64,000 nt of DNA from NCBI GenBank assembly GCA_016182845.1, contig JACPFT010000005.1:186001-250000 (forward strand), in the 5' to 3' direction. Source of the stretch: Gammaproteobacteria bacterium. Its GTDB lineage: Bacteria > Pseudomonadota > Gammaproteobacteria > Enterobacterales > Permianibacteraceae. Both the position numbers and the translations under genes were made by a program. The notes below the pieces were generated by a model that saw only the letters and a list, made by a program, of their open reading frames with translations, was not told the DNA's origin and ran no database searches. This document shows positions 25,025 through 33,322 of this stretch, piece by piece; position 1 is the stretch's first letter; each line of letters starts with the position of its first letter.

Positions 25025-28000
25025 TTAGCCTTCCGCTGTGCCCATCGCCTTGGCGCTTGCTCCCGCATGTTCCAGCAGCAAGCGCGTGATTTCGTCGGCG
25101 GCAAGCGGAGGCGATAGCCAATAACCCTGGATGCAGTTGGCATGCAGGGTGTCCAGGCGCTCCAGCTGCTCTTCGCTTTCCACGCCTTCGGCGGTGATCT
25201 GTAAGCCCAGGCGCTGAGCCAGGAAGATCACGGCTTCGACGATGGCACGGTCCTTGGGGCTGTCTTCCAGGCGATTGATGAAGCTGCGATCCAGCTTGAC
25301 CTGATCGATGGGGAAGCGGTGCAGATAGCTCAGGGAGGAATAGCCGCTGCCGAAGTCATCCAGGTGGATGCCCACGCCTTGCTCGCGCAGGTGCTGGAGC
25401 GTGGTCAAGGCCTTTTCCGGTTCCTCGATCAACACGCTCTCGGTGATTTCCACATTGAGCACGCGCGAGGGCAGGCGCTGCCGGGCCAGTTCGCCGGCAA
25501 TGTCCTCGCCGATTTGCCGCTCGCCTAGCCACTGGCTGGAGGCATTGACGTTCAGGCGCAGCTCGGCCAGTGCCTCCTCGCGGCGCCATAGCGCAAGTTG
25601 TGCAAGTGCCTTGCGCAAGACCAGGCGGTCGATGGCGGCGATGAGCTCCAGATCTTCGGCGGCACTGATGAAAAAACCGGGTGCGAGTAGGCCCCTTTCC
25701 GGGTGGCGCCAGCGTACCAGGGCCTCCAGGCGCTCGATGCGGCGGGTTCCCAGGTTCAGGATCGGCTGATAATAGACCTCGAATTCGTCGTTCTGCAGCG
25801 CCCGACGCAGATCGGCCTCCAGGCGCAGGCGGTTTTGCGCATGGGCGTGCATGCTGGGCTCGAAGACCCGGTAACGGTTGCGGCCGGCGCGCTTGGCCTC
25901 GTACATGGCGCTGTCCGCATCGCGCAGATATTCCTCGGGGCTGCCGCGCTGGGCATCGCCCAGTACGATGCCGATACTGACCAGGCTGCGGATGTGCTCG
26001 CCGCCCAACTCGATGGACTGGGCCAGGCCTTCCTGCATGCGCAAGGCCAGGTTTTCCACGTCGGCGATGGAATGGGGATTTTCCACCAGGACGCAGAACT
26101 CGTCGCCCCCGAAGCGCGCCGCCACGTCACCGGGGCGGAGCAGGGCCCTGAGCCGCCGTGCCATTTCCTTGAGCAGGGAGTCGCCGCTCAAATGCCCCAG
26201 GCTATCGTTGATAAGCTTGAAGCGGTCCAGATCCAGGAACATGACGGCGAAGGCCGGCCCCTGGGCGCGGGCGCTGCGCTTGATGGCCTGGCGGAGGAAT
26301 TCGGTGAACAGAGCCCGGTTGGGCAGGCCGGTCAGGTGATCGTGGAAGGCCAGGCGGTGCAGCTCGGACTCGGCCTGCTTGCGGCTGGTGATGTTCAGGA
26401 TATGGGTCAACAGGTAGCGCGGCTTGCCGCTGGCGTCGGTTTGCAAATTGCTGCTTACCAGGGCCCAGATGGTCGCGCCATCGCGCGTCAGATAGCGCTT
26501 CTCGAACTGTATGGCCCGGGTTTCTCCCTGGTTGAGGGCAAGGGCCTGGGCCTGGCTGGCGGCCTTGTCCTCGGGGTGGGTGTAGTTCAGGAAGTTCGTG
26601 CCCTGAAGCTCCGCCGGGCTGTAGCCGAGCATGGCGCAGAGCGAGGCATTGGTGGCGATGAATCGGCCTTCCAGGTCTACTTGGGCGACGCCGATGGGGG
26701 CATGCTCGAAGGCGATACGGAAGCGGCTCTCGCTGTCGCCCAATGCCTCCAGCTGCTCGGCCAGGACCTGATCGCGCTCGGTCAAGGCCCGACTCATGTG
26801 GGCGAAGCTCTCGGCCAGGCGACCGATTTCGTCGTCGCGGGCGATGGGCAGTTCCGGATCGGCATGTCCCTGGGCGAGGCGTTCGGCGGCGGCCGTCAGC
26901 TGTTGCAGCGGTTTGGCCATATGGCGCTTGAGCAGGCCGTGCAGGACGACTAGGGCCGCGACCAGGGCGAGGGCGCCGAACAAGAGCACGAGGCCGGCGG
27001 TGCTGCGCGCTAGTTGGGCGACGACGGCCTCCGGCAACACGCGCACATAGTACCAGTCGGGTCCGAGGACGCGGCCGACGGCGAGGATGCGCTGGCCTTC
27101 CGGGTCGCGAACTATGCCCAGGCCCGGGCCGGCCTGGGTGATGAGCCGGTGCAGGCGTTTGAGATCGGGCGTGCCGTCTTCGCCAATGTAGAACCGGCCC
27201 TCCTTGGCCTGGATGGCGTCCTGGTATTGGGGATGCACGATGAGTCGGCCATCCGCGCGCAGCAGCAGATCGTAGGCGCCGCTGGAATGGGGCGCCAGGG
27301 TGCGCTCCACCAGTTCGCTCAGGCGCAGATCGTTGCCCACCGTGCCGATATGGCGCTCGCCCGCGTAGATCGGGGTTTCCACCGATACCATCCACACCTG
27401 GGTCTGAGGATCCGGATAGAGCCCGGTCCAGACCGTGCGCCGCTGCGGGTTGGCGGCGGGCGCGGCGATGGCGTAATACTCCTGGGCGCGGATGTCGAAG
27501 CCGCTGTCCAGCTGCTTCAGGATCTCGGGGGCCGAGGGCCAGAAGGGCACGGCCAGGTTTTCCTCGGCCAGGATGTAGGTGTTGAGGAACTGGCCCTGCC
27601 AGGCCCGGCCGTACTCGCTGGCCAGGCGCTGGAACAGCAGGACCCGGGCCTTGAGCTCGGGCGTCATCCTGGCGTCGTTGTCGATCCAGATCCCCGCTTC
27701 CTCATCGGGGCGGAAACGCTCCGGGCGGCTGCGCCAGGCGCCATCGCCGTCCTGGGCGACGCGCGCGGCGAAGGCCGGCTCCTGCTCGGGGCCGTAGCCC
27801 TTGTGGTACTCCGCGAGCAGGGCCTGGTGCAGATAGCCATGATTAACCTCGGCCTGGCGCAGGGCCTGGCTTTCCCGCTCCGTGCGCGCCTTCACCTGGA
27901 TTTCCAGGTTTTCCAGGACATTGGCTTCGCTGTAAGCGGCGATATGCCGGTAGCTGATGGCGGTCAGTCCCGAAGTCAGGACGATGATGGCCAGACCCGC

Positions 28001-28054
28001 CTGAACCATGAGGCGGCGGGTCAGGGAATGAGCGGTGTGCGGGGCTTCGGGCAC
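25025..28054 (-). CDS. Cache-HAMP-PAS-GGDEF-EAL signalling protein
   Basis: A 1009-residue membrane protein. TM1 at about 17-37, a periplasmic double-Cache sensor (about 40-345; DLRLSELVERTL and DLLLRADGRLIVHP), TM2 at about 352-375, HAMP, PAS (about 445-560; FEHAPIGVAQVDLEGRF), GGDEF with intact RFGGDEF (about 646-650) and EAL with EALVRW (about 778), EITES and DDFGSGYSS. Both catalytic signatures are kept, so it may make or degrade c-di-GMP. Ligand unknown. Monocistronic. Confidence 0.93.
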   Translation of the reverse strand: MPEAPHTAHSLTRRLMVQAGLAIIVLTSGLTAISYRHIAAYSEANVLENLEIQVKARTERESQALRQAEVNHGYLHQALLAEYHKGYGPEQEPAFAARVAQDGDGAWRSRPERFRPDEEAGIWIDNDARMTPELKARVLLFQRLASEYGRAWQGQFLNTYILAEENLAVPFWPSAPEILKQLDSGFDIRAQEYYAIAAPAANPQRRTVWTGLYPDPQTQVWMVSVETPIYAGERHIGTVGNDLRLSELVERTLAPHSSGAYDLLLRADGRLIVHPQYQDAIQAKEGRFYIGEDGTPDLKRLHRLITQAGPGLGIVRDPEGQRILAVGRVLGPDWYYVRVLPEAVVAQLARSTAGLVLLFGALALVAALVVLHGLLKRHMAKPLQQLTAAAERLAQGHADPELPIARDDEIGRLAESFAHMSRALTERDQVLAEQLEALGDSESRFRIAFEHAPIGVAQVDLEGRFIATNASLCAMLGYSPAELQGTNFLNYTHPEDKAASQAQALALNQGETRAIQFEKRYLTRDGATIWALVSSNLQTDASGKPRYLLTHILNITSRKQAESELHRLAFHDHLTGLPNRALFTEFLRQAIKRSARAQGPAFAVMFLDLDRFKLINDSLGHLSGDSLLKEMARRLRALLRPGDVAARFGGDEFCVLVENPHSIADVENLALRMQEGLAQSIELGGEHIRSLVSIGIVLGDAQRGSPEEYLRDADSAMYEAKRAGRNRYRVFEPSMHAHAQNRLRLEADLRRALQNDEFEVYYQPILNLGTRRIERLEALVRWRHPERGLLAPGFFISAAEDLELIAAIDRLVLRKALAQLALWRREEALAELRLNVNASSQWLGERQIGEDIAGELARQRLPSRVLNVEITESVLIEEPEKALTTLQHLREQGVGIHLDDFGSGYSSLSYLHRFPIDQVKLDRSFINRLEDSPKDRAIVEAVIFLAQRLGLQITAEGVESEEQLERLDTLHANCIQGYWLSPPLAADEITRLLLEHAGASAKAMGTAEG

Positions 28055-28227
28055 GTCGGCGACATCCTGGAGGCGGGGTGGGCATGGGCGGCGCAGGGTC
28101 GGAGCACCATAGCATGCCCGAAGCCCCCTGGCATCCCGCCGGCACGGTTCGGGTGGGATGGTGAGTGGCTGGGAGGCTTCCTATTCCAGCGTGCCAACTC
28201 AGCTAGCGAGCTTCGGGAGAATGCCGC

Positions 28228-29198
28228 CTATAAGCGATCCGCCGGACTCGGTGAGCCGGCGCCAATCTTGGCCACATGGGTGTAAATCATGGTTGCGTCT
28301 AGGTGTGCGTGCCCCAGCAGGGTTTGTACGGTCCGGATATCGGCGCCTTGCTGCAAGAGAGTTGGGTCGCGAAACTATGGCGAAAGGTATGACAGCGCAC
28401 CAGCTTCCGAACGCCGGCTTTCTGAGTCGCGCGCTGGACATGGCAGGATAGTGTCTGCGGATAAGCATGGTGGCGACACCAGATGCCCGAACGCGGCTCG
28501 CGGGATACGTGCTCCATGGGGAATACCCATTGCCACTCCCAGGACGTTCCGGCATTCGGAAATTTCGCGGCCAGGGCATAGGGCAGTTCGACGCCGGCCA
28601 CCTCGGCCGCTTGATCGGCTTGGTGCAGCCGTGCGACATACTCCAGTTGGCGACACAAGGCCTCTTTACAGCTGAGAGGCCGCGGCACCAAACGGTCCTT
28701 ATTGCCCTTGCCTTGGCGGACGATGATGACGCCCAGCTCGTAATCGACGTCCTTGGTTCTCAGCTGCAACAGTTCCATCTGTCGTAACCCCGTCCCATAC
28801 AGCAAGCGCACCATCAGGGTGAATTCGCCAGGCAATTCCGCCAGGATGCGCCGTACCTCATCGGGAGTGAGGACCACAGGAAGCCGTTTCGGCTGAACCG
28901 CGCGCACGATATCGTCGAGCCAGGGCAGCATGAGCTCCAGTACCTCACGGTAAAGAAAGAGCAAGGCCGAGAGCGCAAGATTCTGTGTTGATGCCGACAC
29001 CTGCTTACGGACCGCCAGATCGGTCAAAAAATGCTCGATCTCCGGCTTCCCGCATTCGCGCGGATGACGTTTGTCACCGAACAAGATAAAGCGCCTGATC
29101 CAGAGGCTATAGCTGGTCTCCGTGCGGGGGCTGTAATGGAGACGGCGCAAGCGCTCCCGGACCTGATCCATCAGCCGCATCGGCGTCCCTGTCATCAT
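28228..29198 (-). pseudogene. intI: Integron integrase, frameshifted
   Basis: Tyrosine recombinase of the IntI family; the reading frame breaks near 28355-28361, where CTCTCT replaces CTCT (a 2-nt slip). Before it: SAM-like N-terminal domain, TGLRQMELLQL with the first catalytic Arg, the IntI-specific insertion (ALAAKFPNAGTSWEWQWVFP), and [11 protein letters not shown]. After the shift the proper frame continues [29 protein letters not shown] to a stop at 28228. The intact frame ends at 28299 with a wrong tail and lacks the catalytic Tyr of MIYTHV. Restored length about 322 residues. A sequencing error cannot be excluded. Confidence 0.9.
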
Positions 29199-29552
29199 GC
29201 CATCCTCCTACTGCCGCAAAGTAGGAAGCTAGCAAGCGGTCAGGGCGTCAACCAGAGAAGAGAGCCTAAGCTCTTGTCAGCCTTTCCTGACGGCGAGCGC
29301 CGACTAACATGGGGGATGTTTGCGTAAAAATGAATAACTATTTGATATTACATGGTAATGCTCTTTTTCGGCCACGCGGTTCCCGATCTTATCGCGCGCT
29401 GAGCGCCAAGTTAATCGGCAGTGCCGTGTAATCAGGCGGACATTCAGTGAAACCTTGCCTCCTATGTGTTTGATCCAAGAGCAAAAGATGGTATTTTCCA
29501 TAGCTAAGCCGGTGCCGCGACGTCAGGCGCCGCCAAGTAATAATAGTTAGGC
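29199..29552. other. attI and integron promoter region
   Basis: GTTAGGC at 29546-29552 is the canonical core site where the first cassette joins, so attI lies just left of it. The rest of this 350-base region has no credible gene. CCTACT-N7-AGTAGG (29207-29225) overlaps the AGGAGG ribosome site of intI and could fold over it. A cassette promoter should be here or inside intI, but I cannot assign it. Confidence 0.7.
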
Positions 29553-29661
29553 CCAACTGGTGATACTCATCTCGTCGAGGACATCTTGGGCCCAGCTGCT
29601 CCTAAGGAGTTACAGAGGAATGAGACTCATACAGAGTAATTGGATCGGGAGGCATGCACCA

Positions 29662-30822
29662 ATGCGGCTAATCTTTTGTTCTGCGCTTCTGTCGCTTGCT
29701 ATCGCCATAATATCGCCGCTTGCTTTAGCGGCCGAGCCTGCGCTAGGCGAGCCCATCGTTATGGGAATGCGGCATGCCATCAAGTCAAAAGCCTTGGGCG
29801 GCCTACGCCACATCCGTGTACACTTGCCTGAAGGCCATTCGATGGATGGCGGCAAAACTTGGCCGGTTCTCTATCTTCTGGACGGTCAGCGCTATTTCGC
29901 TCATGGCATCGCCTTGGATCGCAGCCTGAAGGATTTTGATAAAGTCCCCAGCCTCATCGTGGTGGGTATTGAGAGTCCGGCCAACATCCAAGACCGCGCC
30001 GCTGATTTTACCGAGAATGCGGCCGCCTATCAGGCTTTCTTAAGAGACGAGCTTTTGCCGTTTATGGCGGATCATTATGGCGCCGGTAAAATCCGGGTTC
30101 TGTTCGGCTGGCAATATGCCGGACGCATGGTCCTCGACAGTTTCATAGAAACCCCCGGTCTATTCGACACATATGCGATCGCTAGCCCTTGGCCCAATAA
30201 CCGGGAATTTGTCGCCCGCTTCGCCTCAGTGTTGAACTCCAATCCCGACGCCAGAGCCAAGCTTGTCCTGGCCTCAGCGGATAACGAAGGAATCGTCACC
30301 CAAGGCGCCGTGCATCTCAAATCTGCGCTAGAAGCCGATGCTGGTGAGAAGATCGCCTGGACGTATAAGGAATATAACGACGAAGAGCACACCAGCACCG
30401 CCTATCGCACTATCGCGCTGGGGCTCAACACCGCCTTTGCCGACTATCGCTGGCTACACTTCGAGGATGTGGCCACCTATAAGGCGTTCGGCGGGGTTAA
30501 CGCCCTTCGCGCACATTACCGGGCCCGCGCCAAAAAGTATGGCGTTTCGTCCGATGTGGCGGATGAAACCATCCACCACATCGCCATGATCGCCGAGCGC
30601 GCCGATGATGTGAATACGATGGAGGAGGTGCTGACCGCCTTCCCCGGCTACACCGGTCGCGCTAACGCCTATTGGTTGATGACGTTTGGGAAGCTTTACT
30701 TGAAACATGGCCGCGCGAAAGAAGCCCATGCGCTGTTCTCGGTCGCAGCTGGGCGCTTCCCTGACGACGGCGATATTCGCGACGGTCTGCTAGCCGCAGA
30801 GAAGGCGCTGAAGAAGGGCTGA
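29662..30822 (+). CDS. Esterase-like alpha/beta hydrolase, cassette 1
   Basis: A 386-residue exported protein of the putative esterase family (PF00756 type; Fes/BesA-like). The start at 29662 is chosen for GGGAGG upstream and a clean signal peptide (MRLIFCSALLSLAIAIISPLALAA). VLYLLDGQRYF and ETPGLFDTYAIASPWPNN match the fold. The nucleophile elbow reads GWQYAG where relatives have GHSYGG, so the catalytic Ser is replaced by Gln. The acid and EHTS histidine regions remain. The last 90 residues look TPR-like. It may be non-catalytic. Confidence 0.8.
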   Translation: MRLIFCSALLSLAIAIISPLALAAEPALGEPIVMGMRHAIKSKALGGLRHIRVHLPEGHSMDGGKTWPVLYLLDGQRYFAHGIALDRSLKDFDKVPSLIVVGIESPANIQDRAADFTENAAAYQAFLRDELLPFMADHYGAGKIRVLFGWQYAGRMVLDSFIETPGLFDTYAIASPWPNNREFVARFASVLNSNPDARAKLVLASADNEGIVTQGAVHLKSALEADAGEKIAWTYKEYNDEEHTSTAYRTIALGLNTAFADYRWLHFEDVATYKAFGGVNALRAHYRARAKKYGVSSDVADETIHHIAMIAERADDVNTMEEVLTAFPGYTGRANAYWLMTFGKLYLKHGRAKEAHALFSVAAGRFPDDGDIRDGLLAAEKALKKG

Positions 30823-30846
30823 GTCGCTGACGGTGACCCAAAGGTG

Positions 30847-30950
30847 GCCTAACCAATTGGTCAAGTGGACACGTGGGCCGCACTCAGCATATTCCCGATC
30901 TTGTAACATGCTGGGCGCGGCCCACATGCCGCTTAACTCCGGCGTTAGAC
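30847..30950 (+). repeat. attC1 recombination site
   Basis: R'' GCCTAAC (30847-30853) and R' GTTAGAC (30944-30950) are perfect complementary core sites. Between them, GTGGGCCGC (30873-30881) pairs with GCGGCCCAC (30917-30925), and CAGCAT pairs with ATGCTG inside. 104 bp, a typical attC hairpin closing cassette 1; crossover falls between 30944 and 30945. Confidence 0.92.
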
Positions 30951-30988
30951 GGCATCATTCACGCCCCTGTCCCCCTTGGAGAACGCAA

Positions 30989-31351
30989 ATGCACGAAGGT
31001 TCATGCCACTGCGGCGCAGTTCGGATGAAATTGCCTTCCACGCCCGAGGTGGCCACTGCGTGCAACTGCTCCTTGTGCCGGCGCATTGGTGGGCCGTGGG
31101 TCTACTTCGAATTCGGCACCGTCGAAATCCAAGGGCATCCGGAAGCAACGGCAGAGTACATCCAGGGTGACAAAACGCTGCGCACCATCCACTGCAGGAC
31201 TTGTGGATGTGTCACTCACTGGGAACCATTGCAGCCAACTCCGGGCTGCAAGCACGGCGTCAACCTCGGAAACTTCGATCCCAAGCTGATTGCAGCGGTC
31301 CGCGTGCGCCGATTCGATGGTGATGACACCTGGAAATTCATTGACGACTGA
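30989..31351 (+). CDS. GFA/CENP-V domain protein, cassette 2
   Basis: A 120-residue zinc protein of the glutathione-dependent formaldehyde-activating (Gfa) fold. The seven family cysteines are present: Cys6, Cys8, Cys25, Cys27, Cys30, Cys69 and Cys72 (SCHCGAV, CNCSLC, CRTCGC). The start has GGAG 7 bases upstream. The frame is open further upstream, but that part is attC1. Such proteins are frequent in integron cassettes; the substrate is not known, and formaldehyde detoxification is only one option. Confidence 0.88.
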   Translation: MHEGSCHCGAVRMKLPSTPEVATACNCSLCRRIGGPWVYFEFGTVEIQGHPEATAEYIQGDKTLRTIHCRTCGCVTHWEPLQPTPGCKHGVNLGNFDPKLIAAVRVRRFDGDDTWKFIDD

Positions 31352-31372
31352 ACCAGCTTCAGCAGCCGTGCC

Positions 31373-31434
31373 GTCTAACCCCTCGTCAAGGGGATGTCCT
31401 GCAAGCGGGCAGCCCCTCACGTCGAGCGTTAGAG
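31373..31434 (+). repeat. attC2 recombination site
   Basis: R'' GTCTAAC (31373-31379) and R' GTTAGAG (31428-31434; the last base departs from the pyrimidine consensus). The inner arms CTCGTCAAGGGG and CCCCTCACGTCGAG pair imperfectly, with the unpaired bases expected of an attC. 62 bp, short class. It lies 19 bases after the GFA stop. Confidence 0.9.
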
Positions 31435-31441
31435 CGCACAT

Positions 31442-31940
31442 ATGACATCTCGCAAGTCCACAACAGCCAATGAGCTACTGGACGCCCTGGCAGCGGATCC
31501 AGAGAACCAAGAGTCGATGGCGCGCAAGCACGCTAAGCAGGCCGCCTTCGGCGCTGAGTTTGCTGATGAGGAGAGAGTTATCTCGGGAGAGGCGAAGACG
31601 CTCGGCTACGCCATTGCGTCCGTCTGGGACTTTGTCAATAACAGTCCTAACCCATGCGGAGCGGCCTTTCATTGGCCCTTGTGAGCGAGCCTATCCAATG
31701 CTCGTTCGCCATCTACAGCTCCCTCACCACCCTCGCGTACGAGAGGGCATCATCCGCGCACTTACCGTGCGTGATGGAGGAGAGCTTGTCTGGCAAGCCT
31801 TGTACTCGGAGTTCACAACGGAGACGGACAAAGAGATGCGCGGGGTGCTGGCCAATGCGCTCAGAGTTGCCATGCCTTACGGAAAGCGCGCTAGGATCCC
31901 GGGGATCGCTCATGTGTACGAATCCCGCGGTGCGCTCTAG
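31442..31940 (+). pseudogene. HEAT-repeat-like cassette gene, disrupted
   Basis: The frame from ATG 31442 reads through SVWDFVNNS and then stops at 31684. The proper continuation, AYPMLVRHLQLPHHPRVREGIIRALTV, appears in another frame and ends at the TAG at 31938-31940. About 40 extra bases (around 31647-31690) separate the two halves, which in relatives adjoin within a few residues. The halves resemble HEAT-repeat proteins with the VWDLVN...YP..PVL..HL pattern often found in cassettes. Alternatively, the first 80 residues are a truncated product. Confidence 0.7.
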
Positions 31941-31970
31941 CAATTCATTCAAGCCAAAGCCGCGTTGCTG
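31934..31970 (+). repeat. Left half of a third attC, truncated
   Basis: GCTCTAGCAATTCATTCAAG (31934-31953) matches the left arm of aadA-type attC sites (xxCTAACAATTCATTCAAGCC) with the R'' core mutated. The stop codon of the cassette gene lies in it. No L' or R' core follows; instead there is a REPIN-like repeat, so the right half is missing. Confidence 0.75.
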
Positions 31971-32013
31971 CTCAGGGCCTGGGCATACTTTCGTGTACGA
32001 AGCCAAAGAGCCC

Positions 32014-32107
32014 TCCGATACGCCCGCTGAAGCGGGCTACTCAGGGCGAACGGTGTAAAGAAAATGACCGTTGGTCTTGAGCAGCGCCTTTCGGGCACGT
32101 ATCGAAG
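32014..32107. repeat. REPIN-like inverted pair beside the integron end
   Basis: The left arm (32014-32054) contains CCGATACGCCCGCTGAAGCGGG and ACTCAGGGCGAACGG; the right arm (32067-32107) is the inverted, more diverged copy ending CGTATCGAAG. Same family as 23365-23471. The rest of 31971-32220 holds no gene I can support. Confidence 0.75.
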
Positions 32108-32220
32108 CGCCTGCTATACCTCCATTTGTTACATCATGAACCGCCCCGGCTTTACCGCTCGCTTCGCGCGGAAGCTTGTTTCGCTAGGGGTCACCTAACC
32201 GTCACGAGCGGAGAACGAAC

Positions 32221-32700
32221 ATGGTCGCCAAAAACACGATCTGCCTTTGGTACGACGGCACTGCCCTGGATGCGGCGAAGTTCTATGCCGAGACATTCTC
32301 GGACAGCGAGGTGGGAACGGTGCATCGCGCGCCCGGCGACTATCCGGCTGGTAAACAGGGCGATGTTTTGATGGTGGAGTTCACTGTGATGGGGATTCCT
32401 TGTCTCGGCCTGAACGGCGGCCCGGGGATCAAGCACAGCGAGGCGTTTTCGTTCCAGGTCGCGACCGACGATCAGGCCGAAACCGACCGCTTGTGGAACG
32501 CCATCGTGGGCAACGGCGGTCAGGAGAGCGCCTGCGGCTGGTGCAAGGACAAGTGGGGCATGTCCTGGCAGATCACGCCGCGCGCGCTCACCGCCGCCAT
32601 CGCCGATCCGGATCGTGCCGCCGCCAAGCGCGCCTTCGAGGCGATGATGGAGATGGGAAAGATCGATATTGCTGCGATCGAAGCGGCCCGACGCGGCTGA
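32221..32700 (+). CDS. VOC superfamily protein (PhnB-like)
   Basis: A 159-residue protein with the PhnB/3-demethylubiquinone methyltransferase-like VOC fold: CLWYDGTALDAAKFYAETFSDSEV at the start, CLGLNGGPGIKHSEAFSFQV and GWCKDKWGMSWQITPRAL. Function unknown; many are antibiotic-resistance-like or glyoxalase-like folds without known substrate. It follows the decayed integron end, but no attC closes it, so it may be an old cassette or a resident gene. Confidence 0.85.
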   Translation: MVAKNTICLWYDGTALDAAKFYAETFSDSEVGTVHRAPGDYPAGKQGDVLMVEFTVMGIPCLGLNGGPGIKHSEAFSFQVATDDQAETDRLWNAIVGNGGQESACGWCKDKWGMSWQITPRALTAAIADPDRAAAKRAFEAMMEMGKIDIAAIEAARRG

Positions 32701-32836
32701 CACGCACGCGGTCGATGGCAAGCCGACTTGGCGGCATGAGGAACCAGCCGGCCGATAAAGCTTGGTAAGCTAGGGACTGTCGTGTGGGGCATGGACTTCG
32801 CGCCTGCCTCGGGTCATGGATCTGTCCTGGTTCGGT

Positions 32837-33322
32837 ATGCAAAAAATCAAAGTCTTGTTCGTCTGCATGGGCAATATCTGCCGTTCGCCCACGGCCGAGG
32901 GCGTGTTTCGCCAGTTGGTGCGGGAGGAGGGCCTGAGCGCCTATTTCGAGGTCGACTCGGCGGGGGTCAGCGGCGGCCATGCCGGGCAGGCGCCGGATCC
33001 GCGCACTCAGGCGGCGGCCAAGGAGCGAGGCATCGATCTGGCCAAGCTCCGGGCGCGCAAGGTGGACGAGAGCGACTTCGCCTACTTCGATTACATCCTG
33101 GCCATGGACCGGGACAATCTGGCCTATTTGCAGCACAAGTGCCCGCCGGAGCTGGGCCACAAACTGGGCCTGCTCTTGAGCCATGCGCCGGCCCTGGGGC
33201 TGGACGAAGTGCCCGATCCCTATTACGGGGCGCGCAACGGCTTCGCCCGGGTCCTGGAACTGGTCTGGCTGGGCAGCGCGGCGCTCCTGGAGAATCTGCG
33301 CGCCCAACACGAGCTGCGCTAG
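32837..33322 (+). CDS. Low-molecular-weight protein tyrosine phosphatase
   Basis: A 161-residue phosphatase with the CX5R loop CMGNICRS near the N-terminus and the general acid in DPYYG. The start at ATG 32837 gives the usual MQKIKVLFVCMGN; an ATG at 32816 adds seven residues. No exopolysaccharide kinase or capsule genes are nearby, so its target is unknown. Its end overlaps the convergent DUF4124 gene by 4 bases. Confidence 0.93.
   Translation: MQKIKVLFVCMGNICRSPTAEGVFRQLVREEGLSAYFEVDSAGVSGGHAGQAPDPRTQAAAKERGIDLAKLRARKVDESDFAYFDYILAMDRDNLAYLQHKCPPELGHKLGLLLSHAPALGLDEVPDPYYGARNGFARVLELVWLGSAALLENLRAQHELR

Larger units (their letters stand above)
28228..31970. mobile_element. Integron with inactive integrase and three cassettes
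   Basis: Classical layout: integrase gene on the minus strand, attI at about 29546, then plus-strand cassettes each with one gene and an attC. Cassette 1 is 29547-30944, cassette 2 is 30945-31428, and cassette 3 starts at 31429 with a truncated attC. Lower GC and different codon use than the flanks fit foreign cassettes. The array is short, and no transposon or resistance gene is attached, so it is best called a degraded chromosomal integron. Confidence 0.85.

Noticed and set aside
32191-32200. ACCTAAC as a fourth attC core before the VOC gene
   Set aside because: No partner GTTRRRY core or paired arms were found; a seven-base match alone is expected by chance.
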